Of a DNA stretch of 64,000 nucleotides, positions 62,138 through 64,000 are shown one piece after another; the first letter of the stretch is position 1, and each line of letters starts with the position of its first letter. Under the pieces are notes generated by a model. The model saw nothing but the letters and a program-made list of their open reading frames with translations, was not told the origin of the DNA and made no database searches. Made by a program: the position numbers and the translations under genes. Source of the stretch: JAZKGA01 sp040386235 (lineage in GTDB: Bacteria > Pseudomonadota > Alphaproteobacteria > Micavibrionales > Micavibrionaceae); the NCBI GenBank assembly GCA_040386235.1, contig JAZKGA010000001.1, forward strand, positions 310,001-374,000, given 5' to 3'.

Positions 62138-62665
62138 ATGGCCGCTTCGCCGACATCCCCCGCATCGGACACCAAACGGTCTTTTGCCGCCGCGTCCACC
62201 AAGCGCCGTTGGAGCATCAAGAAAATCGCCGCTTTTATCGTGGTGACGCTTATCGCGTTTCTGACATGGTGGGGTATGCAGCCAGTGTACCTGACTGGAT
62301 CACCGCTTTTCGGGTTATGCCGCACCTATATTGAATTAACCATTCCCTATGCGAAACGTCTGCAGTTTGTCGATTTGATCGACAATTTCGACGGCAAGGT
62401 CGCGGTTGATTATATTTATACCGATGCGTTCGGTGAAAATCTTTACACATCTGCCTTATGCAGTTTTAAGCCGGACCCGCAGACGGGGACGCCGATCATG
62501 ACATCGTTTCGATACCGCCGGGGCGGATCGGACCGCACCTATCGCTTTGTGGCTGAATCTGACGATCATATTGCGGCCTTCAACCAGACCATCCCAGGAT
62601 TGCTGCTGGACCCCCCCGCGTTGCGGATCCTGGCCTTGCCCAAGGATATCAAGGAGTATAAGTAA
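62138..62665 (+). CDS. hypothetical membrane protein in the type IVB locus (175 aa)
   Basis: A basic Ser/Ala/Thr-rich cytosolic N-terminus (about 1-27), one membrane helix (about 29-46) and a periplasmic domain with a strand pattern and two Cys (GLCRTY and ALCSFK) that could form a disulfide. It starts 9 bp after dotO and is in line with it, so a role in the same system is likely. It does not fit IcmT, which is about half this length. No family recognised. Confidence 0.7.
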   Translation: MAASPTSPASDTKRSFAAASTKRRWSIKKIAAFIVVTLIAFLTWWGMQPVYLTGSPLFGLCRTYIELTIPYAKRLQFVDLIDNFDGKVAVDYIYTDAFGENLYTSALCSFKPDPQTGTPIMTSFRYRRGGSDRTYRFVAESDDHIAAFNQTIPGLLLDPPALRILALPKDIKEYK

Positions 62666-62670
62666 ATCAT

Positions 62671-63033
62671 ATGGCCACACCCGCCCTGAAACCGTTCCAG
62701 AAACTGCCCGAAGACACACCTGTCATCGCCTCGCTGTCCTCTCGCATGCCGATTGAATTGATGGTCAATCCGGCGGGCAAGGCCATTATGCTGCACAAAG
62801 AACCGTTGAGCGAAACGATCTGGTGGGGTGAATACGATGTTGAGCTGAATTCGCTGTATTTCGTCACGGTCCGTGGCCAGATCATGGGATATGGCATGAC
62901 GATGCCGGCAAAAATGGCCTCTTACATGGCGCATGCGACGATGATTGCCTTTACCCTGGTGGATAAGGATAACAAGCCCATCGCCGTGCCCATTCCCATT
63001 CCGCTGGTGGTTCGCCAGCCTGACAGGATTTAA
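62671..63033 (+). CDS. hypothetical protein in the type IVB locus (120 aa)
   Basis: AAGGAG precedes the ATG by 14 bases, and the start follows the previous stop by 5 bp. Soluble, strand-rich, with a Trp/Tyr pair in WWGEYDVEL and a Pro-rich C-terminal end (PIPIPLVVRQP). No signal peptide or membrane helix. Unrecognised; probably part of the same operon as the secretion genes. Confidence 0.68.
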   Translation: MATPALKPFQKLPEDTPVIASLSSRMPIELMVNPAGKAIMLHKEPLSETIWWGEYDVELNSLYFVTVRGQIMGYGMTMPAKMASYMAHATMIAFTLVDKDNKPIAVPIPIPLVVRQPDRI

Positions 63034-63038
63034 ACGAT

Positions 63039-63422
63039 ATGACCGCCACTGACACCAACAGCCGCCGCGTTATCCAGTTGCGGGATATTGTCGCAACCCT
63101 GGCCAGTATGTGCCGGCACAGCCCAGATGAAGGCACGTTTCGCGCCAATTTGTCCCGCCTGGCCAACCCGGATGAGGGGCAGGACCAGCGCATGGGGATG
63201 GCCACGATGTTGATGGGAATGTGGGGCGCGCCGATTACGCCAGCGGAACTTTACCTCGACTTTGTTGCTTTGCATGACATATTGGCATCGACCGCGTTGC
63301 CGCCTGCCGCTTTTCTGCATGCTTTGGAAATGGCCGGTGATACGGGTTTGATGCAGTTTGATACGATCAAGCATGATCCGCAGCAGGTTTTACAGGAATA
63401 TCAGGCGCTTATCCAAGAATAA
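63039..63422 (+). CDS. hypothetical protein in the type IVB locus (127 aa)
   Basis: Starts 5 bp after the previous gene. Predicted all-helical and soluble; Met-rich middle (MGMATMLMGMWG). No motif identified. It could be a small adaptor or chaperone-like protein in the sense of IcmS/IcmW/IcmQ, but there is no sequence evidence for this. Part of the dotO-downstream run. Confidence 0.66.
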   Translation: MTATDTNSRRVIQLRDIVATLASMCRHSPDEGTFRANLSRLANPDEGQDQRMGMATMLMGMWGAPITPAELYLDFVALHDILASTALPPAAFLHALEMAGDTGLMQFDTIKHDPQQVLQEYQALIQE

Positions 63423-63480
63423 GGGATTATTAACGCCTTTTTGCTAAAATTTTATGTATTGGACTTAAAAGGATAAAGCG

Positions 63481-64000
63481 ATGGCAAAAACACGCGCACA
63501 AATTCAACAGGAATTACGAGACACCGCGCGGGATTTTCGCAGCGATGGGCCAGAGGTTATAACATCAGGCACAAATTATCCTGCTGACTTGGCTGCTTAT
63601 CAGGTTATTCAAACCGCGATCGGTGACCGTTTAACGGATGCGCAAACAGCAACCATGTTCGATAAAATGGCCAATTCACCAGCTGCACTCGCGATGTTTG
63701 ACCGGACGCAGACGGATAATCCTATCACCAAATCGACACGCGCCAATCTTGTTCTGCCTGCTCTGGCTGATGTTTACAAAACTAATCCCGCGGGCTTTGA
63801 GCGTCTTTTGAAACTGTCGCCCACTGACCCACGCATGAACGCGATTGTGGCAGATATTAATGATGGAAATGCCACCTTTGACCGCAAGGCCATAGAGCGT
63901 TTGGCTGCTGCGCCTGCAGCCGCACCACGTGCCACACCGCCCGCTGGTCCGGCCCCTGCTGCACCCATTGCTGCTGCGCCTGTCCGGGCTGCTGCGTCAC
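63481..64000 (+). CDS. Ala/Pro-rich hypothetical protein (partial, runs off the window)
   Basis: ATG at 63481 after AAAGGATAAAG, and the frame is open to the end of the window (173 codons). The first 140 residues are helical and polar (AKTRAQIQQELRDTARDF…). From about residue 142 the protein becomes an Ala/Pro-rich linker (AAPAAAPRATPPAGPAPAAP…). The layout resembles a domain followed by a flexible linker. It follows the dotO operon after a 58-bp gap. Whether it is a structural component or a secreted substrate cannot be told from this part. Confidence 0.65.
   Translation, partial: MAKTRAQIQQELRDTARDFRSDGPEVITSGTNYPADLAAYQVIQTAIGDRLTDAQTATMFDKMANSPAALAMFDRTQTDNPITKSTRANLVLPALADVYKTNPAGFERLLKLSPTDPRMNAIVADINDGNATFDRKAIERLAAAPAAAPRATPPAGPAPAAPIAAAPVRAAAS

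Noticed and set aside
62138..62665. Assignment of the 175-aa gene as icmT
   Set aside because: IcmT is about half this length, and the periplasmic domain seen here has no counterpart in it.

Overview
The window reads as a gene-dense, moderately GC-rich chromosome segment of an alphaproteobacterium. The clade is indicated by a DivL-type tyrosine pseudo-histidine kinase, a ChvG/ChvI pair near ahcY, a FYDLN-acid (TIGR02300-type) protein, a DUF1150 protein next to Hsp20, a zf-CHCC protein, an NDUFA9-like protein and a minimal PutA without a ribbon-helix-helix domain. Together with a chromosomal Dot/Icm-like (type IVB) locus this would fit a Micavibrio-like or related lineage. That narrower placement is a guess from gene content, not from a search.

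Layout. 1-3.1 kb: 3' end of a fatty-acid oxidation enzyme, an orphan gene, Hsp20/DUF1150 behind a sigma32-like promoter, zf-CHCC. 3.1-8.1 kb: EttA, two TerD-domain proteins, and two genes sharing a new-looking helix-turn-helix-like module. 8.1-15.8 kb: XseA, PutA, three divergent tandem paralogs of unknown function with a strong promoter and palindromic operator, TadA, RsmD. 15.8-26.3 kb: cytochrome b561, GST, a YeeZ-like SDR, a PleC/DivJ-like PAS histidine kinase, a redoxin + DsbD/ScsB pair, acetoacetyl-CoA synthetase, PrmA and the FYDLN protein. 26.4-33.1 kb: thiolase, an orphan gene, then fabD-fabG-acpP-fabF-mltG. 33.3-43 kb: chvI-chvG, an unknown gene, ahcY, a two-gene unknown operon, divL. 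43-51.5 kb: exported MsrB and thioredoxin, two SDRs, tRNA-Ala(GGC), gmk, rsmA, surA, an NDUFA9-like gene and a UvrD/PcrA helicase.

51.6-64 kb is the most interesting block: a type IVB secretion gene run in the order dotI(icmL)-dotH(icmK)-dotG(icmE)-dotF(icmG)-dotE-like(icmC)-dotP(icmD)-dotN(icmJ)-dotO(icmB), the same order as Legionella icmL to icmB. Three small unknown genes and one truncated Ala/Pro-rich gene follow in the same direction. The core-complex genes (DotH, DotG, DotF), inner-membrane DotI, DotE/DotP-type proteins, coupling-complex DotN and ATPase DotO are all present. DotA, DotB, DotC, DotD, DotL and DotM are not in the window.

No IS element, prophage, integrase or CRISPR array was seen. 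Convergent neighbours are packed very tightly (0-6 bp apart or overlapping). Several orphan genes sit between core genes and carry their own TTGACA-type promoter placed directly after the neighbour's stop codon.
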